A stretch of DNA of 64,000 nt from Nitzschia sp. DOCU1 (GCA_951394045.1 OX595999.1:434001-498000), one strand, 5' to 3'. Shown: positions 29,439 through 39,988, counted from the first letter of the stretch. Notes: generated by a model from the letters alone, not told the origin. Numbers and translations are program-made.

Positions 29439-30833
29439 ATGGCGAATTTTCTTCATTGGCAGAGCTGTGGCGCTGTGGTACGTCGTTGCAGCGATGCCAC
29501 CAGGGCCGTGGCCAAATTCTGCACCACTAGTAGTAACACTCCGCGGTGGTTGTCATCGTCGCCGACAAGAATTGTTCGAGAAAATCGATTGGATTACTCG
29601 ATTGATGTGGCTGTGGGGACCACTTGGAGACCTATTCCTGTTGAGGAGGCTCGTTTGGCGCGGACCGGTGAACCTAAAATATACGATTATACCATATATG
29701 CCAAGCAGCTCAGTGGACCGCCTGGAGCCATTCGAAAGGTCGAGTTCTTTCCCGATATTGTGGACAACACGTATTGGCCACAATCCTATGTTCAAACAGG
29801 AGCAGAAGTCGAAAACCGTGTCTTCTCCACGCGTCATGACTGCTGGGAAGGCTCCGTCGCACTCCTCAAGTTGACACTCCAAGATGGATCAGTGAAAAAA
29901 CTGCGCAAAAGGATTCGATTTACTGCAGATTTTCTCAACGAATCGCAGCATACCCTATTGTGTCGATCCGATGCTCGTATCAGCAATGCCTTTGGCGTAG
30001 AGTTGGAATTGGTGACCACTGAAAACTTTCGACCGGGCCAAGTCCGAGATGTCATTCGACAAGCCACCGGAGACGAATGTCTTGTTCCAGGATATAATAC
30101 CAAGACAATGAAAGCTTGGAAAGTTGAGACGGACAATTCCATAACCATTGATGAAGGAGAGGGTGGCAGCCATGGTGTCGAAGTTGTCAGCCCAATCCTT
30201 CGTGGCAAAAAAGGACTCACCAAGTTGTGTCACATGGTGTCGGCTCTGTCCCAATACGAGGCGTCGACTCACAAATCGTGTGGGTTCCATGTTCATGTCG
30301 ATCTAACGGGGATCAAGTTCCCACAATTGAAAAAAATCTGCATGAACTGGGTCAAGTACGAAGAAGCCATTGATTTCGCCCTTCCCCTTGATCGTAGGGA
30401 CGACAACAACCAGTATTGTTTGAGCGTACGAAACAATATAAGTTTTGAAGACAAGACGAACGATCAAGTCATGGACATGATTGATCAGCAAACCACTGTC
30501 AAGGACTTGGTAAATCTCATGAACGCCCATCCCTTCAACCGATCCCGGTACCATAAGCTCAACTTGACCAATCTGGTCCACGAACACAATCCAAAGAATA
30601 CAATTGAATTCCGAGGGTTTGGTGCAACCTTGGACTCGAACCAGATTGAGCACTGGGTACGGTTCCTCCACCTGTTTGTACAAGCTTCTATTACCAAAGG
30701 CAAACCACAACCGTTTGAGGATGATTTGCCAAAACACACAGTATTTGCTCGATTATTTGCTGGACATCTTTGGGACGCCGAACTCCGCCAGTACTTTTAT
30801 CGACTTCGTTTCAGTCGACCGTTTGCGTTTTGA
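29439..30833 (+). CDS. Amidoligase-family protein with YEATS-like N-terminal region (464 aa)
   Basis: Single exon from the ATG at 29439. Residues 185-430 carry the marks of the Amidoligase_2 family, ATP-dependent ligases of the glutamine-synthetase-like fold that join carboxyl and amino groups: FGVELELV (185-192), TDNSI (231-235), GVEVVSPIL (246-254), CGFHVHVDL (281-289) and NTIEFRGFGATLD further on. The first 42 residues are basic and Ser/Thr-rich without acidic residues until the turn, a possible mitochondrial or plastid transit peptide. Residues 80-162 (YDYTIYAKQLSGPPG, IRKVEFFPDIVDNTY, DCWEGSVALLKLTLQDG) follow the strand pattern of YEATS-type beta-sandwich domains; this part is inference. 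The substrate is unknown. Its 3' UTR holds a scrap of the neighbouring methyltransferase gene. Confidence 0.75.
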   Translation: MANFLHWQSCGAVVRRCSDATRAVAKFCTTSSNTPRWLSSSPTRIVRENRLDYSIDVAVGTTWRPIPVEEARLARTGEPKIYDYTIYAKQLSGPPGAIRKVEFFPDIVDNTYWPQSYVQTGAEVENRVFSTRHDCWEGSVALLKLTLQDGSVKKLRKRIRFTADFLNESQHTLLCRSDARISNAFGVELELVTTENFRPGQVRDVIRQATGDECLVPGYNTKTMKAWKVETDNSITIDEGEGGSHGVEVVSPILRGKKGLTKLCHMVSALSQYEASTHKSCGFHVHVDLTGIKFPQLKKICMNWVKYEEAIDFALPLDRRDDNNQYCLSVRNNISFEDKTNDQVMDMIDQQTTVKDLVNLMNAHPFNRSRYHKLNLTNLVHEHNPKNTIEFRGFGATLDSNQIEHWVRFLHLFVQASITKGKPQPFEDDLPKHTVFARLFAGHLWDAELRQYFYRLRFSRPFAF

Positions 30834-30849
30834 CAATGGGAACGCAAAA

Positions 30850-30965
30850 TGAAGCTGTTTGTAGTAGTTTCTCCCAAACAGCCTCGATGGCAGGTAATCG
30901 TTGCGCAAATAAAAAATCATTTTCATATCCGCCATTTATGTTGGACTCGAATGTTCACTTTCATG
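30850..30965 (-). pseudogene. Duplicated 3' fragment of the METTL25/TRM13-like gene
   Basis: The reverse strand encodes VNIRVQH, then (after a +1 shift) GGYENDFLFAQRLPAIEAVWEK. The intact gene at 31077-32165 ends with VNIRVQH, GGYQNEFLFAERLPATEAVWEK. The fragment therefore copies the last 35 codons with a single-base frameshift and substitutions. It lies 17 bp behind the amidoligase stop codon. Confidence 0.8.
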
Positions 30966-31076
30966 GTTGTTGCATCATCGTCAATTCTTCGAACATGATC
31001 TACCCAAACCCACGTGTTTGCTCGGCATTTTTCGCTGGACCGAGACACCCAATTTCGTCACTATCGACTTTGGGTA

Positions 31077-32165
31077 TCAGACGACTGCTGGTGTTTGAAT
31101 GGGAACGCAGATTTTCTCCCAAACTGCTTCGGTGGCAGGTAACCGTTCCGCAAATAAAAATTCATTTTGATATCCACCATCGTGTTGAACTCGGATATTT
31201 ACTTTTTGCTTTTTGGCTTGACTGTCATCAACGCCTAAAAACAAATTCTCGGCCCATACATCAAACACACTTGCCATTTGTTTGCGGTTGGGACCATACC
31301 ATTGATCCTTGTTCCATTTGCCCTTGACACAGACTAGCTTGGAATCAAAGGAATGATGACTTCCAAACGAAAAGACTTCATGACGTTTGGCATGAATCAT
31401 GCCGGGCAAGCAACACGGCTTGAGCGCGAAAAAACGTATCGTAGGATTGTCATTGAAAAACTCGACCGCCTTGAGACTGAGCGTACCACACAAGTGGACG
31501 GCCAGCAAAATGACGGGCTCGTGTCCAAAGAACTTTGCTTCCATGTTGCGACGCTGATTGCCATGCTTCAAATCTTGTCGGGACGTTGTGATTGGAATCG
31601 GCCAAGTTTCAATGTACTTTCTAGGCTTGTTCGCGTCTGGCGCATCGTCATCTTGTGAATCAGCAGGAACTTCTCCATAGATATGTTCCCAGCTGATATG
31701 ATGGGGCTGCGGTGTCGTCCCGTGCATCGGCCAGGCCTTGTCCATGAGTACAAATCGTCTCACTTTGGAGGGCTCCAAGAGTTCACTGAGAAACATGGAA
31801 AGAAACCCCTTGCCCGACGCCAAGTCGACCACGGTGAATCGCTCTGCTTCCGAGCTGACTGGCGCATGTGCCACAAAGGTTCGCACGGCATCTACAATGG
31901 GAGCCGCCTCGATGAATTCTTTCAGGATTTTCTGTTTGTGAAACAAGCGTTTCCACAAGCTTGGGTTGCCTCGGTATCGGCGTCGCCATTTCACCAAACA
32001 TTTTGGCGCCAACGCAAAGACGTCGGGATAGTGTTTGGCGAGAGGATCGTTTTGTAGTTCTGCTGCCATGATGGCTTCAAACTCGTCATCGCTCGTCCAG
32101 GATGATTCTGGTTGTTGCTCCTCCTGATGCGCATGTTCCACATGGTTCTCACTGAGATCCTCCAT
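31077..32165 (-). CDS. METTL25/TRM13-like SAM-dependent methyltransferase (362 aa)
   Basis: Single exon from the ATG at 32165. The SAM-binding motif reads VVDLASGKGFLSMFLSELL near residue 115, with the GKG variant typical of the Methyltransf_32/TRM13/METTL25 group. The downstream block ILLAVHLCGTLSLKAVEFF and the dicysteine FFALKPCCLPGM match the 'LHxCGxLS ... CC' pattern of that group. Members with known activity methylate tRNA or rRNA, so an RNA substrate is the best inference. The N-terminal 50 residues are acidic and Gln/Glu-rich. It is convergent with the amidoligase gene; a 3' scrap of it sits at 30850-30965. Confidence 0.75.
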   Translation of the reverse strand: MEDLSENHVEHAHQEEQQPESSWTSDDEFEAIMAAELQNDPLAKHYPDVFALAPKCLVKWRRRYRGNPSLWKRLFHKQKILKEFIEAAPIVDAVRTFVAHAPVSSEAERFTVVDLASGKGFLSMFLSELLEPSKVRRFVLMDKAWPMHGTTPQPHHISWEHIYGEVPADSQDDDAPDANKPRKYIETWPIPITTSRQDLKHGNQRRNMEAKFFGHEPVILLAVHLCGTLSLKAVEFFNDNPTIRFFALKPCCLPGMIHAKRHEVFSFGSHHSFDSKLVCVKGKWNKDQWYGPNRKQMASVFDVWAENLFLGVDDSQAKKQKVNIRVQHDGGYQNEFLFAERLPATEAVWEKICVPIQTPAVV

Positions 32166-33060
32166 GACTGCAATACGTTGTCGGCTAGAGATTGTGTAAA
32201 GAGGCCAGCATCAACGAACGATGGAGAAAAAAAGGGATGGAGATCCAATGAGGCATCGTCTCTCGTCGTCGGAGGCAAACTTTGGATACGGCTGATAACC
32301 TGAACCCCCCGTCCGTCCGTCCACCCCCCGTCGCTCCCAACGATTTCTGTAGACAAAGTCTCGGCCAGCTTTTCCTCTGTGGGTACCTTCTTCTGACTAC
32401 CGGTACATGTAAAGACAGCAGCATACCGGTAGTAGTAGAGTCGAATATAATATCTCATTCTAATGGAGCCACAGTGGGTTTATCCCCGGAGGTAGAATAT
32501 GTGTATCACGAGACATTGAAACAGGTATTTGGTAGGACGATGTCGAATTGTGCATTGAGAGAGAACCATCTCCGTATAAAACGGAATCTACAGAGTCCAC
32601 GGCCACTTTTTTTGCGAAATTTTCATCTAGTAATTAATGGTTTTTAATTATCTTTATTTTTGGCATTTTGGTGTTTAAGAAAGTCCGACAACGATGGGAC
32701 ACTCCATAAGCGCATCTATTCGTAAATGTATCTTTCCGAAGAATTCAGATCGGGATATGCAGATATCGCTCTGTAATGCTCAAATTTCTACCAAAGTAGT
32801 TATTATCTACCAGAACCCCCCTTCCTTGTATGTAGCAACCCTGGTACGGTTGTTGTAGTCTGTAGAATTAGAACGGTGTCGATATATAATTTCTACCGTG
32901 ATGTTGCCAAAAAAGGAGATATTTTTGCCGCGATTTCTCTACTCTTAGGACTCCTCTGAAGCCCACATGGCATGCAATTCTGTGCAATCATACCGTTGTG
33001 CACCACTCTGCTAGCACCATAAAAAATCAATCGACAAAAACAACAACAACAACAACAACA
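32166..33060. other. Intergenic region with TACCGGTA motifs and a CAA-repeat leader
   Basis: No gene is seen. It holds the promoter of the methyltransferase gene and the 5' flank of the second recombinase. Two TACCGGTA palindromes are at 32398-32405 and 32424-32431. Directly before the ATG at 33061 is a (CAA) run of eight triplets (33037-33060), resembling CAA-rich leaders that favour translation. Confidence 0.5.
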
Positions 33061-35349
33061 ATGACGACCAACACCAACACACCTGGCCCATGTGCCAATT
33101 CAGGCTGCATGTTTGGTGGTATTGCCCCGAGCACACATGTATGCCCAGACTGCAGAAAGAACATTCACGTGCCTTGTGGGGACAAAACCCTGGATATGCA
33201 TTTCGTGTTGTGCCCCACCTGCAAGACGGTGCGACAGCAGGGCGAAGAAGCCCCCAGCACTGCCAATCAGCAGCAACAGCAAGAGCAACAGGCGGTAGTA
33301 CCACTGCAGAATCCTCCTCGTCCTGCAGCTGCTACAAGAAAACGGAAGCGAGGAACCACCAAGCGGTCCATTCCACTGCCCAATCCTATTTTTGACGGCA
33401 CAAGCTTGGCAACAAGGCTGTCCCAGCCCAGTTGCATACTGCAGTATCATGACTACTTGGCAGAGTTTATGTCGTTTCGAGATGGCAAAGAGTATCAGTC
33501 ACCACATCCATTTCCAGACACTGAGTTGATGAAGGTAACCCCAAAAGAGGTCGCTAGATTTCTTGCCACCAAAGCCTATGGGAAGCCTGATCCAACCCCA
33601 GACGACAACCCAACAGTTGGACGGGCAAACTCATTAGAATACTACAAAAAAGCCATATCCTTCTTCATTCCAAACCGGCTGATGGCATGGAACTATCAAG
33701 TCCAATGGGGAAATCCAACAAGGTCTAATGATGTCAACGAGCTGATCAAGGCGGTGAAGAAGAAAGAAGCTCATGGATTTGGGAAAGCATCGCAAGCTAG
33801 ACGAGATTTTGACAAGGAAGAATTTGATCAAGTCATGAATTATTTGGGAACACAAACTGATATTGATTTAAAGCTGGGAGTTCCATGCTTGTTCAAATTC
33901 TCCTACCATTTCATTGCACGTTTGGACGACTCGTGCAAACTTAGAAAGTCCAAGCTGTGTCAAAATTCTCGCGTGCCTGATGCCCTGAGAGCAAAGCTGC
34001 AGTGGTCCAAAAATGTCAAAAACGAAAAGCCATGCCCATGGCAGATAATTTTTGGATCAAAAGATCCAAGCTACTGCTTGTTGCTTGCGTTGGCCCTGCA
34101 TTTAGAAACTTCTATTGCACGACACGGTAGAGGCAAGGAATTCATATTTCATTTTGGAAAAGGAACTCCTAAACAGGCCAACTCATTTGTTAGCTCAGCA
34201 CTAAGGAAGATTCTAAATGCTGAGTTTATTGATTTGATGTCTTCCGAAGATGGGAAGCTTGGTACCCACTCCAATTGCAAATATGGAACTACAGCAGCAC
34301 GCCGCAGAGGTGGGACGCCTGCTAATGTGGATTTTCGTGCACGATGGGGTCAGAACAGTCGACAACAAGATCGGTATACAAATGCAGATCTACCATGGCC
34401 AGATGGGGACATTGCTGCAAGGTTGTGTGTCGGAGGGCCAATTCGGTATGCAGTGAAGACAGGTAGTGGCTTCACTACAGACTGGATACTTGAGCATGTT
34501 GTTCCAAATATTGCTTCAGACGGATTTCACCGGGAAGTCGCAAGAGTGCTAGGCACAGCACTTCTTTGGGCAGCTTTTGAAGAGTCTATGGCGGAGATGA
34601 TCCCCCTTGGGATCCTACAACGAATTCATTCTGCATACGAAGCCAAAAAACTTGTACTTTAAGGAAACCTTCATGATAATGAGAATCCAGTCTCAAGGAT
34701 TCTACTTGAGGTTTATGAGACAGAGGATGTGCTGATGGTGGCAGACCTGGATGATGGCAGCACTGGCGACTGTACAGAAAATATTGCTCAGCAACAAATG
34801 AGAAACAGTGAGGATGAAAGAGGGGCACTGCGAGCTCTGCGATGTGATAATCATGAGTTGAAGGTCCAGCTGGCTGCCTTGAAAGCCCAGCTAGATCAGG
34901 CGAAGGCTGAATGGACAGCAAGCTTCAATAGAGTGTTCCGACACCTGAATAGAATTGAAGGCCAGCCAGGCCGGCGTGTTAGAGTGGCAGATGATGATGG
35001 TCAGCCCCTTCATGAAGACCACTTACAACCAGGGAATAATGCAAGGCTCAGTCGATGCCCCAAAACATTGCATCAACTGTGGGACGAGTGGATGAATGGC
35101 CTTAGTGGAAACAAGGCAGCAAGATCTTTCACAGCTCAAGAAAGAGGGCGAGTGAAACATGTCTTCAGTAAAAGAAAGATATTCTGGGACAAAGTGAGTG
35201 AGTTGGTTCGGAGTGGTGAGATGGCATCGATTGCAATTGATAAAATTTATGATGCTTACGGTAGGACAGGTGAAAGTGTCAGTACTATTCTGCGTGCAAT
35301 GCAAAAGGAGAGAGCTGCCATTGCAAGACATCCCTTAGTGCATGTGTAA
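33061..35349 (+). pseudogene. Second Crypton-like tyrosine recombinase, interrupted by one stop codon
   Basis: A plus-strand frame runs from the ATG at 33061 to a TAA at 34660-34662 (533 aa), then stays open in the same frame to 35349. The N-terminus is a Cys/His domain (CANSGCMFGG, VCPDCRKNIHVPCG, CPTCK) followed by a Gln-rich linker and a basic stretch (RKRKRGTTKR). The recombinase core shows FIARLDDSCKLRKS (Arg I), HSNCKYGTTAARRRGG in place of the His-x-x-Arg box, and QDRYTNADLP (Tyr). The part behind the stop has a coiled coil (ELKVQLAALKAQLDQ) and a helical domain, as in the intact element. The His-x-x-Arg arginine appears to be Cys or Lys, so activity is doubtful even without the stop. 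It is strongly diverged from the recombinase at 25789-28485. Confidence 0.72.
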
Positions 35350-36000
35350 AATAACATCGAAGTTAAAAACCAATGATAACAATAGCCACCAGTAGTAAAT
35401 TTTATTGTGTGACTTTGTGCCGACGTGACGACTCATCGAAGTTGACTCGAATGAATGCAATGCGCGCGATGCGAATCCCTCCGACATACGATTGCTGTTT
35501 TTATGGTAGATAATATGGTAGAAAGAGTTGAGTGTACGAACCTGATACATCCAAGCGAGTCGGCACGTTCGGTCCAATGAGTCGAATCGAAGTAGTCGAA
35601 TTGGAAGACACCATTAACTTTCGTCCCAAATGGCAGAGCCACAACGTATGCACACACATATCAAAGGTATCTAGGTACGTCGTCTTTCAGCCAGGCTAAG
35701 CACCCACTGCCGCGTCGAGGGTGCCCAATCCCAACCATACACCGAAGGTACTTCCCCACCCACCCGAAACGTCAGGCTCCCACGCGCATTGTAATCCGAC
35801 CCAATTAACCCAAGTTTGCGCCCCTTGTATGACTACATACTATTTATGGATTCGGGGCGAGACCTCTCATCATCAAGGTCAAAAGTCGAGGGCGTCTTTT
35901 GGACTGGTGGTGGGTTAGTGTTCCCCCCCCCCCCCCCCCCCCATTTGTAACAAAATGCCCTTCTCATACACGTTCGTACAAGAAAAACCCACTCATGAAG
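35350..36000. other. Intergenic region with a poly(C) tract
   Basis: No gene is seen behind the second recombinase. A run of 20 C residues lies at 35923-35942. The flanks hold only short open stretches without recognisable domains. Confidence 0.5.
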
Positions 36001-36382
36001 ATGCGTCATTCGAGGAAAGGCATCTGGGCCATCTGTTTTGAGACCTGGCTAGCACAGTGCGATTATTGGTGCCACGAGTCTTTATGACAGAAGGTGCGAC
36101 GCAGCTCGCATAACAGTGATCATGATGACCATAACCTCGGCCAATTATGGATTGAAGTCATCGTTGTTAATTGTTGAGACAATGACGCATCATGCGTCAT
36201 TCGAGGAAAGGCATCTGGGCCATCTGTTTTGAGACTTGGATAGCACAGTGCAATTATTGGTGCCACGGGTCTTTTAGACAGAAGGTGCGACGCAGCTCGC
36301 ATAACAGTGATCATGATGACCATAACCTCGGCCAATTATGGGTTGAAGTCATCGTTGTTAATTGTTGGAGGCAATGACGCAT
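36001..36382. mobile_element. MITE-like tandem dimer, two 190-bp units
   Basis: Units at 36001-36190 and 36192-36382 are about 95 percent identical by eye and lie head to tail with one base between. Each begins with ATGCGTCATT and ends with AATGACGCAT, a perfect 10-bp inverted repeat. Each encloses the same internal sequence, including ATCATGATGACCATAACCTC. There is no coding capacity. Terminal inverted repeats, small size and no ORF fit a miniature inverted-repeat element that has been tandemly duplicated, but no host-site duplication was confirmed. Confidence 0.55.
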
Positions 36383-36697
36383 TTGGCTCTTTACTTCTTG
36401 TCGACCATTTCAACTGCTGCAACAAGAAATCATATCATGCTAACATTATTGTGGAGCATGGTCTCATGAAAGAGGTCTCACAGCTGCCAATTTGTTATCA
36501 TTTCTGCGAAGCCTCATCATCGCGCAGTAGCCTCACCATCCTCCTTCATTCCTTCTACTGCTGTTGCACCCCAAAGACGCAAAGGAGTCATCTAAACCAA
36601 GGCAATTCCTGTCCAAACTGTAACTATCATACGGTGTAAGTTGACATTGAGATTCATCTTGTGCCGCTTGAGAAATCACGATTTTTCACAATCACTA

Positions 36698-39171
36698 ATG
36701 CCATCAGCGTCATCTTTTATCGAGACAGAAATGGACGCTTTAGATTGCGGTAAACGCCGCAAAAAGCCAAGAGAAAGGGCTCGACAAGAACCGTCTCATG
36801 CGAAGCGTCAGAAGTCTAGCCAGGAAGGTGCTACTCGGCTTCCGCCAAGATTCGATGCCGCGGGAACATCGTTTCCAGGTGCCGTGATGGGAGGTCAATT
36901 GGCTGCAGGGCCTGCGTTAGGCACGGCTTGGCAACAGATGCATCCTCAGAGCGACGTTTCTACAGGACTGTCTTCCACCAATGGCTGGGACAGCAACGGC
37001 GGTACGACAGCGAACATGCACAACAATGAAAATCTTTCCTCCGTTGAATCGCTGACGGCCCAACAGAATAATCCCGCTTTCCAGCAGGTACTGCTTAAAG
37101 CATTTGCGGTGGCAGCCGTACACCAGGCATCGCAAGTGCCTAAAAGTAGAAATACGACTCGTCGTAGCGATACAACAAGTCATGTGCCATTGACCGTCAA
37201 TCCGGTCCCTTCCGAGGACGAGGAGCGCCGGAGACAGGAAGAAGCGATACTTTCACTACGAGCTGTTCTTATGGGACAATGTCAAGCCATGGTATCGTCA
37301 TCGGGTGGAAGTGGAAACGATTCGAAATTCCGTGTCTCCTCGAGCAGGGTTGCTCCTGCGGACTTGGAGTGTCCGCGAAAGAGCCCTCCACATCCTGGTA
37401 CCGCGGACTGCAGCCTTTCGAGCAAAGTTCCGCCTTGTCTCGTGCCTTTGCTGGAGTTCTTAGAAGACAAGAATAATACGGAGTTTTCGAGCTTTCCACA
37501 AAAAGTAAGTGGTCCAGGCATTTACGAGTTTCTTGGTGGTTGAGATGATGCTGACACCACGTTTCTGTAAATCACGCTTTGTTGTTGCAGCTGATGCTGA
37601 TTCTTAACTACTTTGATAGATGCAATCAGGTGAACGATTGTTGCCGACGTCCCAGCAGCGACAACGGCTCGTGTCCTTGGTGTTGGGGATGCTACTGCGG
37701 GGGAAACGCACCTATTCTGGAGTGGGCACCGAACGGCAAGGCATTCACCATTCACTCAACAAAACGATTCTGCAAAATCATCCTTCCATATTTCTTCTCG
37801 GGTAGTGGAGGGGCACCGTCGAAGCAGGGAAAGAAAGAAGGTCGAACCAATAGGATCGAATCTTTCACTCGCAAGTGCTACAGGTGGGGATTTCGCCATA
37901 CCTATATTCCGTCGAAGATGGAACAAAACCAGCGCCCCAAACGAGTAAGCAGTAGATCATCGAGTGATGACGAATTGACTCTGGGTCATGACTTTTTACA
38001 GCGGGACAATCCGGAACTCTTGCACAAGATGAAAAGCGCAACCGCGGTTGCTAAACACCGAGAAATGGCAACGGAAAGGTCTCAGGAAGGAGAACAGTCT
38101 CGATCGAAGCGCCAGAAGGTTGGCCAGGAAGGAGCTATTCGGGTTCCGCCAGCATTCGCTGCTGCAGGAACAGATTGTCCAGGCACGGGCACCATGATGG
38201 GATACCAATTTTCTTCTGGGTCGCCATTAGGGACAACGAGGGAAAATATGAATCAGAACGGCGTTTCTACAGCAATTCCACCCACCAATGGTTTCAGCAC
38301 CAATACTGGGATGACGGCGAATGCACAAAACGATGAGCATCTTTTTTCGGCTGTGCTTGCTCTGTTGTTGGCATTGGAGGCAACGCCAGCTCAAACACAA
38401 CTACCTCATCCTCTTTCTCACCAGGGGGCTCCGGCTGCTACGATTAATCTCTCATCTAAAATGTCGGTCGATTTGTCTGCCTTGACTTGTTTGGTGGGAT
38501 CGCTGACGAGCGGACAGAATGATCCTTCTTTCCAGCAGGAATTGTGTAGTGCACTTGCACTGGTAGCTGCGCAAGAGCCAGCGCAGCAAGCGATTCCTTC
38601 TGTCGGAAACCGGAGCTCGGAGAATTACACGTCCCCACCACAACTTTTACATCAAGCAGCAATGCCATTTTTTTCTGCCAACCTCCCCAATCCCGCCCTT
38701 GTAAAAAAGAAGGTCTCCCACACCCCAAGCACATTCTTGCCACATTCTATTGACGCCGACAAATTGACTTTCTTGATTGTTTCACTATCGCAACAACTCG
38801 CCCAGCAGCATCAGGCTGCACCTTCGTCGTCCGATGATTCCACGCAAAAGGCAGCTGTGGTGTCGACGCGTTCCGAATCCGTGTCAGGCTCAACATCCTC
38901 CATGACAGGTTCGTTGGATACCAATGGCATGATGCCCCTGTTGTCCTCCAATCCTCCATCCATATCACCAACCAGCATGGTAGGGGCATCTAATAGAAAG
39001 AGGAAAAAGGCGCCACCATCACGACCAACACCAGCAGCAGCACCAGACTCTGCTGCAGGGCAACAAGAACCTCCTACTATGACACCGACAGCGATTCGGG
39101 AACAAGAGCTTGTTGAGAATCTCCTGCGTCTGTTGCATCACACGGTGGGGAATGCAGCTGCATTTGAGTAA
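36698..39171 (+). CDS. HSF-type transcription factor with internal duplication, two exons, 795 aa
   Basis: Exon 1 is 36698-37504 and exon 2 is 37591-39171, joined in phase over an 86-bp GT..AG intron that splits the DNA-binding domain. The domain begins PCLVPLLEFLEDKNN and continues SSFPQKLMLILNYFDRC across the junction. It reads ILEWAPNGKAFTIHSTKRF, then CKIILPYFF, RIESFTRKCYRWGFRHTY and LGHDFLQRDNPELLHKMK, which is the winged-helix order of heat-shock factors (W-P-x-G-x-A-F, SFxRKLxRWGF, FxRxxPEL). Two insertions are unusual: a Cys-rich one before ILEW and a Gly/Lys-rich one after PYFF. A block around KRQKSSQEGATRLPPRFDAAGT in exon 1 reappears as KRQKVGQEGAIRVPPAFAAAGT behind the domain, so the protein has the same tail on both sides. 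The ATG at 36698 is the first in frame. Confidence 0.78.
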
Positions 39172-39988
39172 CGGTCCGTCAAACCCGAGAATGTAAGGAA
39201 ATGTTTTGACAAACCTATTTCCTTCAACATGCAGCAGAATTATAATAGAAATATATATCTCGCCAATCAAGCATCGCCTATAGCTGGTTCTACCCCCAAA
39301 AGCTTGTACTAGCTAGCTATCAAAATAGCGGAAATCAGCAATTTGTCATGAATGCCGCCGCTACTGCATGAGTAGATTTGCTTCCAGCATCACATTGTCA
39401 TCATAGTTCCAGTACTACTAGAACACGTTGATACTACTAAGTCTTGGCGTCAAAGGACTCAGGCTAGCAGCTAGTACGCTACATAGTAGATAGTGTAGCC
39501 TCACAACCTTGAAAATACTAGTGGGTAGTACTAGTAACTACTATTCTTGTTCTTCGCCAAGGACATACACACACACTAGCTGGATGGCGAGTGTGAGCAA
39601 CTACTAGTACAGCTAGCTAGTACCCGGCTACCTACTATTAAATCCAGCAAAAAGTGCGCGCCGTCAAGTTTACTACTACTAGCATAGCAAGCAACAAGGC
39701 TACTGCTATGCTAGCGATTTCATTCCCATTCCATCGCGGCCTTCCCGCGCGTGCGACATTCGGTTTTTCAATGTATGTTTTGATATACGATGCATACACA
39801 TTCCAACGCTTAGATATTTTGATGACGGCGATATCTTTTTCCCGCCTCGCGCCGCCAACAATGACGCCACCGACCGGAAGCATCCAAAGATTGCTTTTGG
39901 GCGAGGGACGCGTTTTCTCGTTGCTCGTTTCTCCAATCCACTCGATCCGAATATAGTCCAAGCCAAAGCAGCAATCCGTTATAGAGTC
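39172..39988. other. Intergenic region dense in CTAG/ACTAGT words
   Basis: No gene is seen. Between about 39300 and 39720 the sequence is filled with CTAGCTAG, ACTAGTA and TACTACT words, for example GTAGTACTAGTAACTACT near 39523. The part close to 39989 should be the promoter of the carboxypeptidase gene. Confidence 0.5.

Noticed and set aside
34660..34662. Recoding (selenocysteine-type readthrough) at the stop inside the second recombinase
   Set aside because: The codon is TAA, not TGA, and the catalytic box is also altered; a simple nonsense mutation is the plainer reading.
36001..36382. CRISPR-like direct repeat arrangement
   Set aside because: There are only two long units directly abutting, with no spacers; this is a tandem element dimer in a eukaryotic genome.
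39638..39966. Overlapping ORFs of about 100 codons on both strands upstream of the M28 peptidase
   Set aside because: Both strands are open, there is no domain and they lie in the presumed promoter/5' UTR.
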